The position numbers and the translations under genes were made by a program. 64,000 bases of DNA from Chloroflexota bacterium (GTDB lineage: Bacteria; Chloroflexota; Anaerolineae; UBA4142): assembly GCA_016208315.1 (NCBI GenBank), contig JACQYF010000089.1, forward strand, positions 1 through 64,000. The letters are read 5' to 3'. Below are positions 25,609 to 34,309 of the stretch, piece after piece. Below the pieces are notes generated by a model, which did not search any database, was not told the origin of the DNA, and saw nothing but the letters and a program-made list of their open reading frames with translations. Within the stretch, counting starts at the first letter, position 1, and every line of letters starts with the position of its first letter.

Positions 25609-25989
25609 ATGCAATTCGGAACCACTTTCACTCTGAAGCGCGTCTTGACCCAAGACGATTTCAACCGCTTTGCGGCGTTGAGCGGCGATAATAATCCGAT
25701 TCACGTGGATCCGGCGTTTTCGGCGCGCACGGCTTTTGGCAAAACGGTCGCGCACGGGATGTTCCTGTACAGCTTGATTCACCGCGCGCTCGAGCAAAAT
25801 TTTCCCGGCGCGGCCCAAGTCTCGCAAGACCTGATGTTTCCCTCTCCCAGTTTCGTCGGCGAAGAGGTGACGGTCTCTTTGAAAGTGATCGAAATCCGCG
25901 AACCGTTCTTGCGACTGGAAACGATGGTGAGCAAGCCAAACGGCGAAATCGGTTTGCAGGGCGAGACGACGATCAGGATCGTAGCATGA
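25609..25989 (+). CDS. MaoC-like (R)-enoyl-CoA hydratase 1
   Basis: A 126-residue hotdog-fold protein with the hydratase signature FAALSGDNNPIHVDPAFSAR, whose Asp and His are catalytic in R-specific enoyl-CoA hydratases, then GKTVAHGMFLYSL. It would hydrate a trans-2-enoyl-CoA to (R)-3-hydroxyacyl-CoA. Its stop overlaps the next gene's ATG (ATGA), so the two are translationally coupled. GGAGCG lies upstream of ATG 25609. Confidence 0.87.
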   Translation: MQFGTTFTLKRVLTQDDFNRFAALSGDNNPIHVDPAFSARTAFGKTVAHGMFLYSLIHRALEQNFPGAAQVSQDLMFPSPSFVGEEVTVSLKVIEIREPFLRLETMVSKPNGEIGLQGETTIRIVA

Positions 25990-26783
25990 CGACCAAGGTC
26001 GCCACCTCGGTGGGCGGACTCGTCCTTTCGGAACTGACTGGCGAGATTGCGACGTTGACGCTGAATCGCCCGGAGCGCCACAACAGTCTCATCCCGGAAC
26101 TGCTGCGCGATTTGCTCGACGCATTGCGCGATGCTGCCCACGCGCGTGCGCTAGTGCTGCAAGCCAACGGGCGCTCATTCTCGACCGGCGGCGACGTGCG
26201 CGGCTTTTACGAACACCGCGCGGAGCTCGAGTCGTATTCGAATGAGGTTGTCGGCTTGCTCAACGAGACGATTCTCGCGATGATCGCGTCGCCCATGCCC
26301 ATCATCGCCGCGGTGCATGGCATTGTCACGGGCGGATCGCTCGGATTGGCGCTTGCGTGCGACATCGTGCTCGTCGCGCCGGAAACGACGTTTACGCCCT
26401 TCTACACGACGGTCGGTTACAGCCCGGACGGCGGCTGGACGGCGATGCTTCCGGCGGTCATCGGCGCAAAACGCGCGGCGGAAGCGTTGCTGCTCGACCG
26501 CTCGATCACGGCGCATCAGGCCATCGAATGGGGTCTCGCCAATCGAATCGTATCGGCAGACAAGATTCGAGACGAGGCGCGCGCAGTTGCAAATGCCATC
26601 GTGCAGCAAAAAGCGGGCAGTGTGATGCGCGCCAAGCGGCTGCTGTGGAGCAACAACATTGCCGGGAAACTGGAAGAGGAACGGCAGCAGTTCGTGCGGC
26701 AGATCGTTTCGGCTGAAGCGCAAGAGGGCATGGCGGCGTTTCTGCATATCAAACCTGGCGACTACAAGTCGCTGCAACAATAA
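25986..26783 (+). CDS. Enoyl-CoA hydratase/isomerase (crotonase family)
   Basis: A 265-residue crotonase-fold enzyme. The oxyanion-hole segments are visible as ANGRSFSTGGDVRGF and GIVTGGSLGLALACDIVLV; TTFTPFYTTVGYSPDGG follows. The two Glu residues of classic hydratases are not clearly both present: the second site has Asp (SPDGG). It could therefore be an isomerase or thioesterase-like member rather than a hydratase. It is coupled to the MaoC gene upstream and belongs to the acyl-CoA run. Confidence 0.85.
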   Translation: MTTKVATSVGGLVLSELTGEIATLTLNRPERHNSLIPELLRDLLDALRDAAHARALVLQANGRSFSTGGDVRGFYEHRAELESYSNEVVGLLNETILAMIASPMPIIAAVHGIVTGGSLGLALACDIVLVAPETTFTPFYTTVGYSPDGGWTAMLPAVIGAKRAAEALLLDRSITAHQAIEWGLANRIVSADKIRDEARAVANAIVQQKAGSVMRAKRLLWSNNIAGKLEEERQQFVRQIVSAEAQEGMAAFLHIKPGDYKSLQQ

Positions 26784-26868
26784 CACAAAGTCGGCCTCCG
26801 CCGACTGGTAGCCCACGAAGGTGGGCTTGGTGTACTCGTTGCCGCGAATTCATTCGCCCAAGTCAACT

Positions 26869-27234
26869 ATGAATTTCCAAGTCGGCCAAACCGCGACAAC
26901 CAAACGCACCTTCACTCCCGCCGACCTCGCGGAATACGCGGCGCTCACGGGCATCGCCACGCCCGAGGCGAACGTTGTGCCCGGTCCTTTACTCGGCGGG
27001 ATGTTCTCGTATTTGCTTGGGACGACGCTTCCAGGTCGCGGGTCGAATTATCTGAAACAGCATTTGGAATTTCCGATTCCCGCGTTGGTCGGCGAAGAAC
27101 TCACAGCCACGGTCGAGATCGTGCGGCTTCGCCCGGGAAAAGACTTGGTGAATCTGCGGACGCTTTGCGCGAATTCGAGGGGCGAGATCGTCTGCCACGG
27201 TGAAGCGCTCGTCAAGGTCAAGGATGTAGCATAA
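26869..27234 (+). CDS. MaoC-like hotdog protein 2 (active site altered)
   Basis: A 121-residue MaoC-related protein (TFTPADLAEYAALTG, then GPLLGGMFSYLLGTTLPG, then GSNYLKQHLEFPIPALVGEELTATVEI). The Asp-x4-His hydratase signature is not present: the usual GD.NPIH stretch reads GIATPEANV. It may be a thioesterase-like or structural partner rather than an active hydratase. ATG 26869 gives a start that aligns with hydratase 1; upstream codons come from intergenic sequence. The stop shares its last base with the ATG of the next hydrolase. Confidence 0.78.
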   Translation: MNFQVGQTATTKRTFTPADLAEYAALTGIATPEANVVPGPLLGGMFSYLLGTTLPGRGSNYLKQHLEFPIPALVGEELTATVEIVRLRPGKDLVNLRTLCANSRGEIVCHGEALVKVKDVA

Positions 27235-28043
27235 TGCCCAAGATCAAAGCGAACGGCGTCAAGCTCTACTACGAATTGCACGGGCCGGCTGAAGCGGACG
27301 TGTTGGTCATCTCGAACGGCATTTTGATGAGCACCGCGAGCTGGGCATACCAGACGCCCGTGCTCTCGAAAAAGTATCGCGTGCTCTTGTACGATTGCCG
27401 CGGCCAATGGCAGTCGGAGCATCCCGCCGGTCCGTACAGCATGGAGCAGCACGCGGACGACCTCGCTGCGCTGCTCGACGCGCTTGGTATTCCGCGTGCC
27501 CATATCGCCGGAGCGTCGTATGGCGCGGAGATCAGTTTGATTTTCGGTTACAAATATCCAGGGAAAACGAACACCGTCATCGCCGCGTCGGCGGTCAGCC
27601 AGGTGGACGCGACCTTGCGCGGCATTGCAGAAATGTGGCTTGAAGCCGCGCGGCGCAAAGACGCGGAATTGTTTTTCCACGCGACGTATCCCTTTAATTT
27701 CAGCCAACATTGGATCGCGGCGAACGCGGCCGCGCTCGAACAGGCGCGGGCGCGGTATGCGCTGCTCGATTTCGATGCAGTCGTCGCTTTGTGCGAAGCG
27801 TTCCTCAATCTGAATATCACGGATCAGTTGAAAAAGATACAAGCGCCCACGCTGCTGATGGTTGGCGAGGAAGATAACCTAAAACCGCGGCGTTACACGG
27901 ACATCATTGCTGCCGAAATCTCGCACGCCGAATACGTTATCATCCCACGCGCCGGACACGCGGTTATGTGGGAGCAGGCAGGGGTGTTTAATAGTCTCAT
28001 CCTGGGGTTCCTCGAAAAGCAGAGTTCGCTAAAAACAAAATAG
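27234..28043 (+). CDS. Alpha/beta hydrolase 2
   Basis: A 269-residue hydrolase-fold protein. The strand pair ADVLVISNGI and YDCRGQWQSEHP is followed by the nucleophile elbow GASYGAE, an acid after LLMVGEED, and the His in PRAGHAVMWE. It resembles 3-oxoadipate enol-lactonase-like or general esterase members; the substrate is unknown. It overlaps the preceding MaoC-like gene by one base (TAATG), which implies coupling. Confidence 0.85.
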   Translation: MPKIKANGVKLYYELHGPAEADVLVISNGILMSTASWAYQTPVLSKKYRVLLYDCRGQWQSEHPAGPYSMEQHADDLAALLDALGIPRAHIAGASYGAEISLIFGYKYPGKTNTVIAASAVSQVDATLRGIAEMWLEAARRKDAELFFHATYPFNFSQHWIAANAAALEQARARYALLDFDAVVALCEAFLNLNITDQLKKIQAPTLLMVGEEDNLKPRRYTDIIAAEISHAEYVIIPRAGHAVMWEQAGVFNSLILGFLEKQSSLKTK

Positions 28044-28047
28044 ACAG

Positions 28048-28109
28048 TACCGCAAAAGTTGCTATTGACAGCGGCATCCGCTGTCAAAGGAAAAGCAACT
28101 TTTGCGGTA
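28048..28109. repeat. Nested palindrome before the depolymerase gene
   Basis: Outer arms TACCGCAAAAGTTGCT (28048-28063) and its complement (28094-28109) enclose a second perfect stem TTGACAGCGG/CCGCTGTCAA (28065-28074 and 28078-28087). The two-level hairpin is unlike the other families in the window. It follows the hydrolase stop by a few bases and may be its terminator. Confidence 0.85.
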
Positions 28110-28153
28110 TTGCCAAAATAGACTTATGGAACGCGTCGCAAGTAGCTGGACTG

Positions 28154-28184
28154 CATCGTTACAAGTTGTAAGGAGGTAACGATG
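28154..28184 (+). promoter_or_regulatory. Hairpin enclosing the ribosome binding site and start codon of the depolymerase gene
   Basis: CATCGTTAC (28154-28162) pairs perfectly with GTAACGATG (28176-28184), which contains the ATG start (28182-28184). The AGGAGG binding site lies at the loop and the foot of the stem. In mRNA this would hide the start codon, a plausible translational control device. Confidence 0.6.
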
Positions 28185-29165
28185 AAGCTCAAACTGTCCC
28201 TAATACTTTTCAGCGCCGGACTGCTCTGGTTGCTGGCTCTGCAACCGGCCCAAGCCAATGGCTGGGTGACGGGCACGGCCTGCAACGTGTCTGGCTGCCG
28301 CAACTACAAGCTCTGGGTTCCAACGAACTACAGCGGCAGCACTCCCGTTCCACTCGTGATGATGCTCCACGGCTGTACGCAGAATCCGGACGACTTTGCC
28401 GCCGGGACGCAGATGAACACGCTCGCCGACGCGAATACATTTCTCGTGGTCTACCCGGAACAACCGTCGAGCGCGAACGCCAGCAACTGCTGGAACTGGT
28501 TCGAGGTCGCCCATCAATCGCGCGGCGCGGGCGAGCCGGCGATTTTGGCGCTGATCGTGCAGCAAATCGGCTCGTCTTATCGCGTTAATCCGAAACGTGT
28601 TTACGTCGCGGGTATGTCGGCCGGCGCGGCCATGACTGTAATCATGGGCGCGACCTACCCGGATATTTTCGCCGCCATCGGCGTGCATTCGGGCCTCGAG
28701 TACAAAGCGGGGACCGACTTGACCAGCGGATTGGCCGCGCAGCAACTTGGCGGCCCGGATCCGAACCAACAAGGCGGCTTGGCCTATCTCGCGATGGGCA
28801 AATTCGAACGTCGTATGCCGACGATCGTTTTCCACGGCACACTGGACGTGACGGTCCAAGTGGTGAACGGGAACCAGGTACTGGCGCAGTGGGCGCAGAC
28901 CAACGATTACGCCGACGACGGCGTTGACAACCAGAGTGTGAACGACACGCCTACGCAAACGACGACCGGCGCTGTGCCAAACGGTTATTCGTATACGACC
29001 ACGTTTTACGACGATGCGCGTGGGCGTCCGCTGATGCAAAAGTGGATGGTGAAGGATATGCGGCATGCGTGGTCCGGCGGTTCATCGGCCGGCTCGTATA
29101 CGGATTCCAAAGGACCTAACGCCAGCCAGATCATGTGGAACTTTTTTCGACAATTTCATCGTTAG
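28182..29165 (+). CDS. Secreted PHB depolymerase-family esterase
   Basis: A 327-residue extracellular esterase of the PHB depolymerase / feruloyl esterase group. A signal peptide (SLILFSAGLLWLLALQPAQA) is followed by the catalytic domain. The nucleophile elbow is AGMSAGAAMT, the oxyanion His region MMLHGCTQNPDDF, the acid near HGTLDVTVQVVNG, and the His in MRHAWSGGS. It would release hydroxyacids or acyl groups from polymer outside the cell. A MaoC/PhaJ-like hydratase and a Liv-type importer follow. ATG 28182 has AGGAGG upstream and is locked in a hairpin. Confidence 0.88.
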   Translation: MKLKLSLILFSAGLLWLLALQPAQANGWVTGTACNVSGCRNYKLWVPTNYSGSTPVPLVMMLHGCTQNPDDFAAGTQMNTLADANTFLVVYPEQPSSANASNCWNWFEVAHQSRGAGEPAILALIVQQIGSSYRVNPKRVYVAGMSAGAAMTVIMGATYPDIFAAIGVHSGLEYKAGTDLTSGLAAQQLGGPDPNQQGGLAYLAMGKFERRMPTIVFHGTLDVTVQVVNGNQVLAQWAQTNDYADDGVDNQSVNDTPTQTTTGAVPNGYSYTTTFYDDARGRPLMQKWMVKDMRHAWSGGSSAGSYTDSKGPNASQIMWNFFRQFHR

Positions 29166-29201
29166 CTGATGGACGACCGAGCCGTCAAAGGAGGAAACCC
29201 A

Positions 29202-29618
29202 ATGTCATTTAGCATCGGACAAAAAGCATCGTTCAGCAAAACAATTACGGAACAAGACGTCGCCACTTTTGCGGAACTCAGCGGCGATCACAATCCGGTC
29301 CACCTCGACGAGAATTATGCCAAGGGCACGCGCTTTGGCGCACGAATCGCGCACGGCGCGTTCAGCGTCGCCGTGATTTCCACGGTGCTCGGGATGCAAC
29401 TCCCCGGACCTGGCACTGTGTACATGAGCCAAACGCTGAAATTCGTCAAGCCCGTTTATTTCGACGATACGATCACGGCCAATGTCGAAATCACCGCGCT
29501 TCGCGCCGACAAGGGCATCATTACGTTGAAAACCGAATGCGCCAACCAACGCGGCGAGAAAATCGCCGAAGGCGAAGCGGTCGTGTTTCACGAGAACGCG
29601 AAAGGAGGCGAGAAGTAA
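29202..29618 (+). CDS. MaoC-like (R)-enoyl-CoA hydratase 3 (PhaJ-like)
   Basis: A 138-residue hotdog hydratase with the complete signature FAELSGDHNPVHLDENYAKG (Asp and His), followed by GARIAHGAFSVAV. It resembles PhaJ, which supplies (R)-3-hydroxyacyl-CoA to PHA synthase, but no PHA synthase is in the window, so a general catabolic role is equally likely. AAAGGAGG lies upstream of ATG 29202. Confidence 0.87.
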   Translation: MSFSIGQKASFSKTITEQDVATFAELSGDHNPVHLDENYAKGTRFGARIAHGAFSVAVISTVLGMQLPGPGTVYMSQTLKFVKPVYFDDTITANVEITALRADKGIITLKTECANQRGEKIAEGEAVVFHENAKGGEK

Positions 29619-29665
29619 AACGTAAAGCGTAAAACGTAAAACGTAAATCCGAAATCTGAAATCTC
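29618..29665. repeat. Family C plus G tract
   Basis: AAACGTAAAGCGTAAAACG words run into CCGAAATCTGAAATC words, directly after the hydratase stop. Confidence 0.65.
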
Positions 29666-29679
29666 CCGGAGGAGAAGAG

Positions 29680-31092
29680 ATGAAAAAGCTAGCATTGCTC
29701 GCGCTCGTCGTAATTGCAGTCATCGTCGTGGCATGCGCGCCGGCGCCCACAGCGGTTCCACCCACGGCCGTTCCGCCGCCCACAACCGCGCCGCAACCTA
29801 CCGCCGCGCCGCAGCCGACCAAAGCGCCGGAACCCACCAAAGCGCCTGAGCCGACGAAAGCGCCGGTAGCGACAACTGCCCCAGCCGCGACGACGGCTCC
29901 CACGACCGCGCCCACCAGCGCCCTCGCGGGCAAGCCCCTCAAGGTCGGCCTGCTGACCGACCAAACCGGCGCGCTCGCGATTTACGGCCCCATGCTCGAG
30001 AACGGTTTCGCGCTCGGCCTGGAATACGCGACCGGCGGCACCAACACGGTCGCGGGTCGCCCGATCCAAGTCGTCACCAAGGACACGGCGTCGAAGGCGG
30101 ATGTCGGACAACAGGTGGCGCGCGATTTGCTCGAAAAAGAGAATGTGGATATGCTTGTCGGCGTGCCCAGCTCGGGCGTGGCGCTCGCCGTGAATGAACT
30201 GGCCAAGCAGTACAAAAAGATCTATATCGCGCAGCCCGCGGCGGCCACCGAAGTCACCGGCAAGAATTTCAACCCTTACGTCTTTCGCACCGGGCGCTCG
30301 AATGAGCAGGATGCCCTGGCGAGCGGCGCGGCGCTGTTGAAACTCGGCAAGACGTTCGTCCAGATCGCGCCGGACTATGCGTTCGGTTACGGTTCGGCGA
30401 CCGGCTTTTACAACGTGGTGAAGAAAGGCGGCGGAAAATTCACCATCAACGATTCGGCAGATAAGGTGGGCACGATCTACATTCCGCAGGACGCCAAAGA
30501 CTTTACGCCCTATCTGCAAAAGGTTCTGGATGCGAAAGCCGAAGTGTTGATCGTGACGTGGGCAGGCGCGGGCTTTGTGCCGCTGTTCACCCAAATGCAG
30601 CAACTCGGCGTGTTCAAGTCCATGACCGTCTATACGGGCATTGCCGACAACGCCAGTCTGAAAGCGAGCTTTGGCTTTGCCATTGGCGCCAAGGGCATCA
30701 ACGTCTACCACTACACTCTGCCCAAGAACGCGGTCAACGATTGGCTCGTCCAAAAGCACAAGGAAAAATTCAAGACTCCGCCCGACCTCTTTACCGAGGG
30801 CGGCTTTACGGCCGCGCAGATGCTCGTCGCGGGCTTGAAGGGCACGAACGGCGATCCCGATCCCGACAAGTTGATCAAGTTTTACGAGAGCAATTTCTCG
30901 TTCGACGGTCCCAAGGGCAAGTACAGCGTGCGTCCCGAGGACCACGTCCTGCTCCAAACGCTGTACGTCGCCGAGCTGGCGAACGTTGACGATCCCGATT
31001 TCAAATTCGTCAAGCTGGTGACCGAGATCAAGCCGGAAGAATCCGCGCCGTCCTGTACGCTCGAGGGCGAATACAAAGCGCGCTGCAAGTGA
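29680..31092 (+). CDS. livK: Branched-chain amino acid-type ABC substrate-binding lipoprotein (LivK-like)
   Basis: A 470-residue lipoprotein: signal peptide with lipobox VVAC (Cys19), a Pro/Thr/Ala-rich linker to about residue 80, then a type 1 periplasmic-binding domain (KVGLLTDQTGALAIYGPMLENG, DMLVGVPSSGVALAVNELA, YVFRTGRSNEQDAL). The wording is typical of Leu/Ile/Val or aromatic/short-chain amide binding proteins. It heads a full importer gene set. GGAGGAGAAGAG precedes ATG 29680. Given the neighbours, the ligand could be a carboxylic acid rather than an amino acid. Confidence 0.88.
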   Translation: MKKLALLALVVIAVIVVACAPAPTAVPPTAVPPPTTAPQPTAAPQPTKAPEPTKAPEPTKAPVATTAPAATTAPTTAPTSALAGKPLKVGLLTDQTGALAIYGPMLENGFALGLEYATGGTNTVAGRPIQVVTKDTASKADVGQQVARDLLEKENVDMLVGVPSSGVALAVNELAKQYKKIYIAQPAAATEVTGKNFNPYVFRTGRSNEQDALASGAALLKLGKTFVQIAPDYAFGYGSATGFYNVVKKGGGKFTINDSADKVGTIYIPQDAKDFTPYLQKVLDAKAEVLIVTWAGAGFVPLFTQMQQLGVFKSMTVYTGIADNASLKASFGFAIGAKGINVYHYTLPKNAVNDWLVQKHKEKFKTPPDLFTEGGFTAAQMLVAGLKGTNGDPDPDKLIKFYESNFSFDGPKGKYSVRPEDHVLLQTLYVAELANVDDPDFKFVKLVTEIKPEESAPSCTLEGEYKARCK

Positions 31093-31111
31093 GTGTGGGC
31101 GTGTGGGGGTA

Positions 31112-31140
31112 TGTAGGGGCGGGGTCACCCCGCCCCTACA
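31112..31140. repeat. Family B palindrome, copy 2
   Basis: TGTAGGGGCGGGG (31112-31124) faces its complement (31128-31140). A weaker outer stem (GTGTGGGCGTGTGGGGGTAT facing ATACTCCCACAC) extends it. It lies between livK and livG. Confidence 0.88.
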
Positions 31141-31175
31141 CACCCATACTCCCACACGCTACCCTTAAGGAAAAG

Positions 31176-31940
31176 ATGCCAGACTCTATTATCCTCGAAG
31201 CGCGAAACCTCCGCAAACAATTCGCCGCGCTCATCGCCGTCGAAGATGTCTCGCTGCGCGTGCGCGCCGGCTCGCTGCATTCGATCATCGGACCGAACGG
31301 CGCGGGCAAGACGACGCTGTTCAACTTGTTGAGCGGAACCCTCAAGCCAACCGCGGGACACGTCATCTATCAAGGCCGCGATATCACCGCCCTGCCGCCG
31401 CATCGCATCGCGCACCTGGGCATCGGTCGCTCGTTCCAGATCACGAATATCTTTCCGAACCTCACCGTTCTGGAAAACGTTCGGCTAGCCGCGCAGGCGA
31501 TGGGACGCGATTCGTTCAACCTGCTCGCGGCAACGGATGGATTGGAAAAGTACGTCGAGCGCGCGCGGCACGTGATCGAACAGGTGGGCTTGAAAGACAA
31601 GGAGCACTTGCTGGCGAGCGTGCTGCCGCACGGCGATAAACGCAAACTCGAACTCGGCATCCTCCTCGCGTCCGATCCGCAAGTCCTCTTACTCGACGAG
31701 CCGACTGCGGGCATGGCTTCCGAGCAAGTGCCGCAACTGATGGCCCTCATCGCGCAGATTCGCAAAAGCGGCGACAAGACGATTCTGCTCGTCGAGCACA
31801 ACATGGACGTGGTGATGAACGTCTCGGACGAGATCAGCGTCATGCACTATGGCAAAATCCTCGCCGAAGGCACGCCCGCGCAAATCGCCGCGAACGAGCA
31901 GGTGCAGAAAGCGTATTTGGGCGAGCTATATCAGTCGTAA
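31176..31940 (+). CDS. livG: Liv-type ABC importer ATPase LivG
   Basis: A 254-residue ATPase: Walker A GPNGAGKTT, a long insertion and helical part typical of LivG, signature region LPHGDKRKLELGILLA, Walker B VLLLDEPTAGM, H-loop LLVEHNMDVVM. The signature is the degenerate Liv-type one rather than LSGGQ, as usual for this family. ATG 31176 has AAGGA upstream; the longer frame would start inside the family B repeat. Confidence 0.92.
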   Translation: MPDSIILEARNLRKQFAALIAVEDVSLRVRAGSLHSIIGPNGAGKTTLFNLLSGTLKPTAGHVIYQGRDITALPPHRIAHLGIGRSFQITNIFPNLTVLENVRLAAQAMGRDSFNLLAATDGLEKYVERARHVIEQVGLKDKEHLLASVLPHGDKRKLELGILLASDPQVLLLDEPTAGMASEQVPQLMALIAQIRKSGDKTILLVEHNMDVVMNVSDEISVMHYGKILAEGTPAQIAANEQVQKAYLGELYQS

Positions 31941-31975
31941 TTGGTAATTGGTAATTACCAGTTACCAATTACTTT
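31940..31975. repeat. Family D inverted tract
   Basis: TAATTGGTAATTGGTAATTA faces CCAGTTACCAATTAC, a hairpin between livG and livF. Confidence 0.75.
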
Positions 31976-31985
31976 TGGATTTTCT

Positions 31986-32696
31986 ATGCCAAACATCTTG
32001 GAAGTAGATTCGATTCAAACGTTCATCGGCCTGTTCCATATTCTCGAAGGCGTGACGCTCACGGTGCCGGAAGGGAGCATCACGGCTCTCCTGGGGCGAA
32101 ACGGCGCGGGCAAAACCACGACGCTGAAATCCATCCTCGGACTGACGCCGCCGCGCGAGGGCCGCGTGGTCTTTGGCGGACGCGACGTACGCGGCCATCG
32201 TCCGTTCGATATTGCCGCGATGGGCATCGGCTACGTCCCGGAACACCGCGCGATTTTCCGCGACCTGACCGTCGAAGAGAACTTGAAAATCGCCGAGCGC
32301 AAGAAAGGCGAATTGGCCAAGCGGTCGGACATGATTTTCACGCTCTTTCCCGATTTAAAGCGGCTCATCAAACTGCGCGGCGGTCAGCTTTCCGGCGGGC
32401 AACAGCAAATGCTGGCGATTGCGCGCGCGCTCGTCCCGGACAATCGCCTGCTGCTGATTGACGAACCGAGCGAGGGTCTCGCGCCGATCATTATCGAGCA
32501 GTTGATGGAGTCCATTCGGACGTTGAGCGCGCACACCACCATTCTACTTGTCGAGCAGAATTTCAGGATGGCGCGTCAACTCGCCGATCGCTATTATTTG
32601 ATTGACGACGGCCACACGGTGAAACACGGCGCAATGGCCGATCTCGTCAACGACCAAGCGACCGTGCAGCGTTACTTGGGCGCCGCGGTGGCGTAA
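31986..32696 (+). CDS. livF: Liv-type ABC importer ATPase LivF
   Basis: A 236-residue ATPase: Walker A GRNGAGKTTTLKSILG, Q-loop YVPEHRAIFRDLTVEENL, signature LSGGQQQMLAIARAL, Walker B LLLIDEPSEGLAP, H-loop LLVEQNFRMA. These are hallmark LivF sequences. It pairs with LivG. ATG 31986 is chosen since codons upstream belong to the family D repeat. Confidence 0.93.
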   Translation: MPNILEVDSIQTFIGLFHILEGVTLTVPEGSITALLGRNGAGKTTTLKSILGLTPPREGRVVFGGRDVRGHRPFDIAAMGIGYVPEHRAIFRDLTVEENLKIAERKKGELAKRSDMIFTLFPDLKRLIKLRGGQLSGGQQQMLAIARALVPDNRLLLIDEPSEGLAPIIIEQLMESIRTLSAHTTILLVEQNFRMARQLADRYYLIDDGHTVKHGAMADLVNDQATVQRYLGAAVA

Positions 32697-32699
32697 CCT

Positions 32700-32773
32700 T
32701 GTAAAACGTAATGCGTAAAACGTAACCACCCATTCTGGCTCGGGATTTTACGTTTCACGTTTCACGTTTTACT
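32700..32773. repeat. Family C inverted tract
   Basis: GTAAAACGTAATGCGTAAAACG faces TTTTACGTTTCACGTTTCACG around a central CCACCCATTCTGGCTCGGG. Confidence 0.75.
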
Positions 32774-32787
32774 CCAGCGAGTCATTT

Positions 32788-34275
32788 ATGAACTGGATCA
32801 CACAGAATCGCAGTCTCGTAATAACGCTCGTAATTATCGCGTTCGTGAGCGCGCTCTTGCTGAACGGCATGAGCGTGGCGACCGCGGTGAGCATCTTTCT
32901 CTCGGGCATCACATTAGCCGCGCTGTATTTTCTCGTCGCTTCCGGCATCTCCATCATTTTCGGATTGATGGACGTTCTGAATTTCGCGCACGGCTCGTTC
33001 TTTATGCTGGGCGCGTATGCCGGCTGGACGTTCTACACCAACCCGCGGTTGATTTTTAACAGCGTGCCTTTCTTGCTTGCCCTCATGGCAGCTCTCTCAT
33101 TGAACAACATTCTCGCGCGGCGCATCAGCGTGCCGACCCTCGGGCGCTGGGCGGCGACGCTCGTGGCCGTCGGCATCGTCGTCTTTGCCATCCGCGATTT
33201 TCCACTGGACAAGCTCGTGGCGATGGGCACGACGATGACCGGCAAGGTCATCGCGACCGCCGAGGCGCAAGAGCCGCTGACGACGATGTTCTATCGGACC
33301 GCCCTGTTCTTCCTCGCGGGCCTAGTGCTCAACTTTGCCTTCGGCTCGCAGAACCGAGACACGCTCCAGCCCTCGACCACGCGGACGGTTGCGACCGCGC
33401 TCACCTTGGTCGCGCTCGGCGTCCTGTTGCTGCTGGTCCGCGAGGTCGGCGAACAAGCGATCTTGAACACCGAAAGCAACTTGCGCTTTTTGCTCGCGCT
33501 CATCTTTGGCGCGACCGTGGGGGGACTGCTGGGCGCGCTGATGGAATGGGGATTGATTCGCCCGCTCTACGCTCGCCCGATCTACCAAATTCTGCTGACC
33601 CTTGGTTTGGTCTTTGTCGCCGATCAGGTCGTGCGCTTGGTTTGGGGGCCGGCGGGCGCGTTCATGGAGATACCAAAGTGGTTCAGCACGCAAAGTAGAG
33701 AGTGCCCTTCGGACAATCTGATCCTTTGGCTGAGCCAGCACTGCGATTCGGTGATGGTGTTTGGACGCGCGTTCCCCTCTTATCGCCTCTTGATCATTTT
33801 GATCGGCATCAGTATGGTGGCGGCTATCGCGCTGTTGCTCCAACGCTCGCGGCTGGGTATGATCATTCGCGCGGGCGTGCAAGACAGCGAAATGGTCGAG
33901 GCGCTCGGCATCAACGTGCGGCGCATCTTCACCATGGTCTTTGGCATTGGCACCGCTTTGGCGGGCCTCGGGGGCGTGGTCGCCGCGCCGTTCCTCGGCG
34001 TCTATCCCGGGATGGCGCTGGAATTTTTGCTCCAAGCGTTCATCGTGGTGGTCATCGGGGGTTTAGGCAGCATTCCGGGCGCGGCGGTGGGCGCGCTCCT
34101 CGTCGGGCTGGCGCGGGCCTACGGGGATCATATCGTGCTGTCCGGCATTCAACTGCCCTGGATGGCCGATTCAATCTCCGGCTCGCCTGCGATTGCGCGT
34201 GCTTCGACCGTGCTGATCATGGCGATCGTGCTCTTTATCAAGCCGACGGGGATTTTTGGGAAGAAAGAATCGTAA
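32788..34275 (+). CDS. livH: Liv-type ABC importer permease LivH, enlarged
   Basis: A 495-residue membrane permease. The family core is clear: ALYFLVASGISIIFGLMDVLN with FAHGSFFMLGAYAG near the start, GLIRPLYARPIYQILLTLGL and RAGVQDSEMVEALGINVRR (coupling helix) later, and GGLGSIPGAAVGALLVGL near the end. Usual LivH proteins have about 290-310 residues. Here roughly 150 extra residues with further hydrophobic helices (ILARRISVPTLGRWAATLVAV to LLLLVREVGEQ) lie between the N-terminal helices and the rest. The frame is continuous, so this is an insertion in the protein rather than an error. Confidence 0.9.
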   Translation: MNWITQNRSLVITLVIIAFVSALLLNGMSVATAVSIFLSGITLAALYFLVASGISIIFGLMDVLNFAHGSFFMLGAYAGWTFYTNPRLIFNSVPFLLALMAALSLNNILARRISVPTLGRWAATLVAVGIVVFAIRDFPLDKLVAMGTTMTGKVIATAEAQEPLTTMFYRTALFFLAGLVLNFAFGSQNRDTLQPSTTRTVATALTLVALGVLLLLVREVGEQAILNTESNLRFLLALIFGATVGGLLGALMEWGLIRPLYARPIYQILLTLGLVFVADQVVRLVWGPAGAFMEIPKWFSTQSRECPSDNLILWLSQHCDSVMVFGRAFPSYRLLIILIGISMVAAIALLLQRSRLGMIIRAGVQDSEMVEALGINVRRIFTMVFGIGTALAGLGGVVAAPFLGVYPGMALEFLLQAFIVVVIGGLGSIPGAAVGALLVGLARAYGDHIVLSGIQLPWMADSISGSPAIARASTVLIMAIVLFIKPTGIFGKKES

Positions 34276-34303
34276 AACGTAATGCGTAAAACGTAATACG
34301 GGA
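34275..34303. repeat. Family C short tract
   Basis: TAAAACGTAATGCGTAAAACG directly after the livH stop; one arm only. Confidence 0.55.
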
Positions 34304-34309
34304 CACTCT

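Noticed and set aside
26869-27234. MaoC-like protein 2 as an ordinary hydratase
   Set aside because: The Asp-x4-His signature present in proteins 1 and 3 is missing here, so no hydratase activity is claimed.
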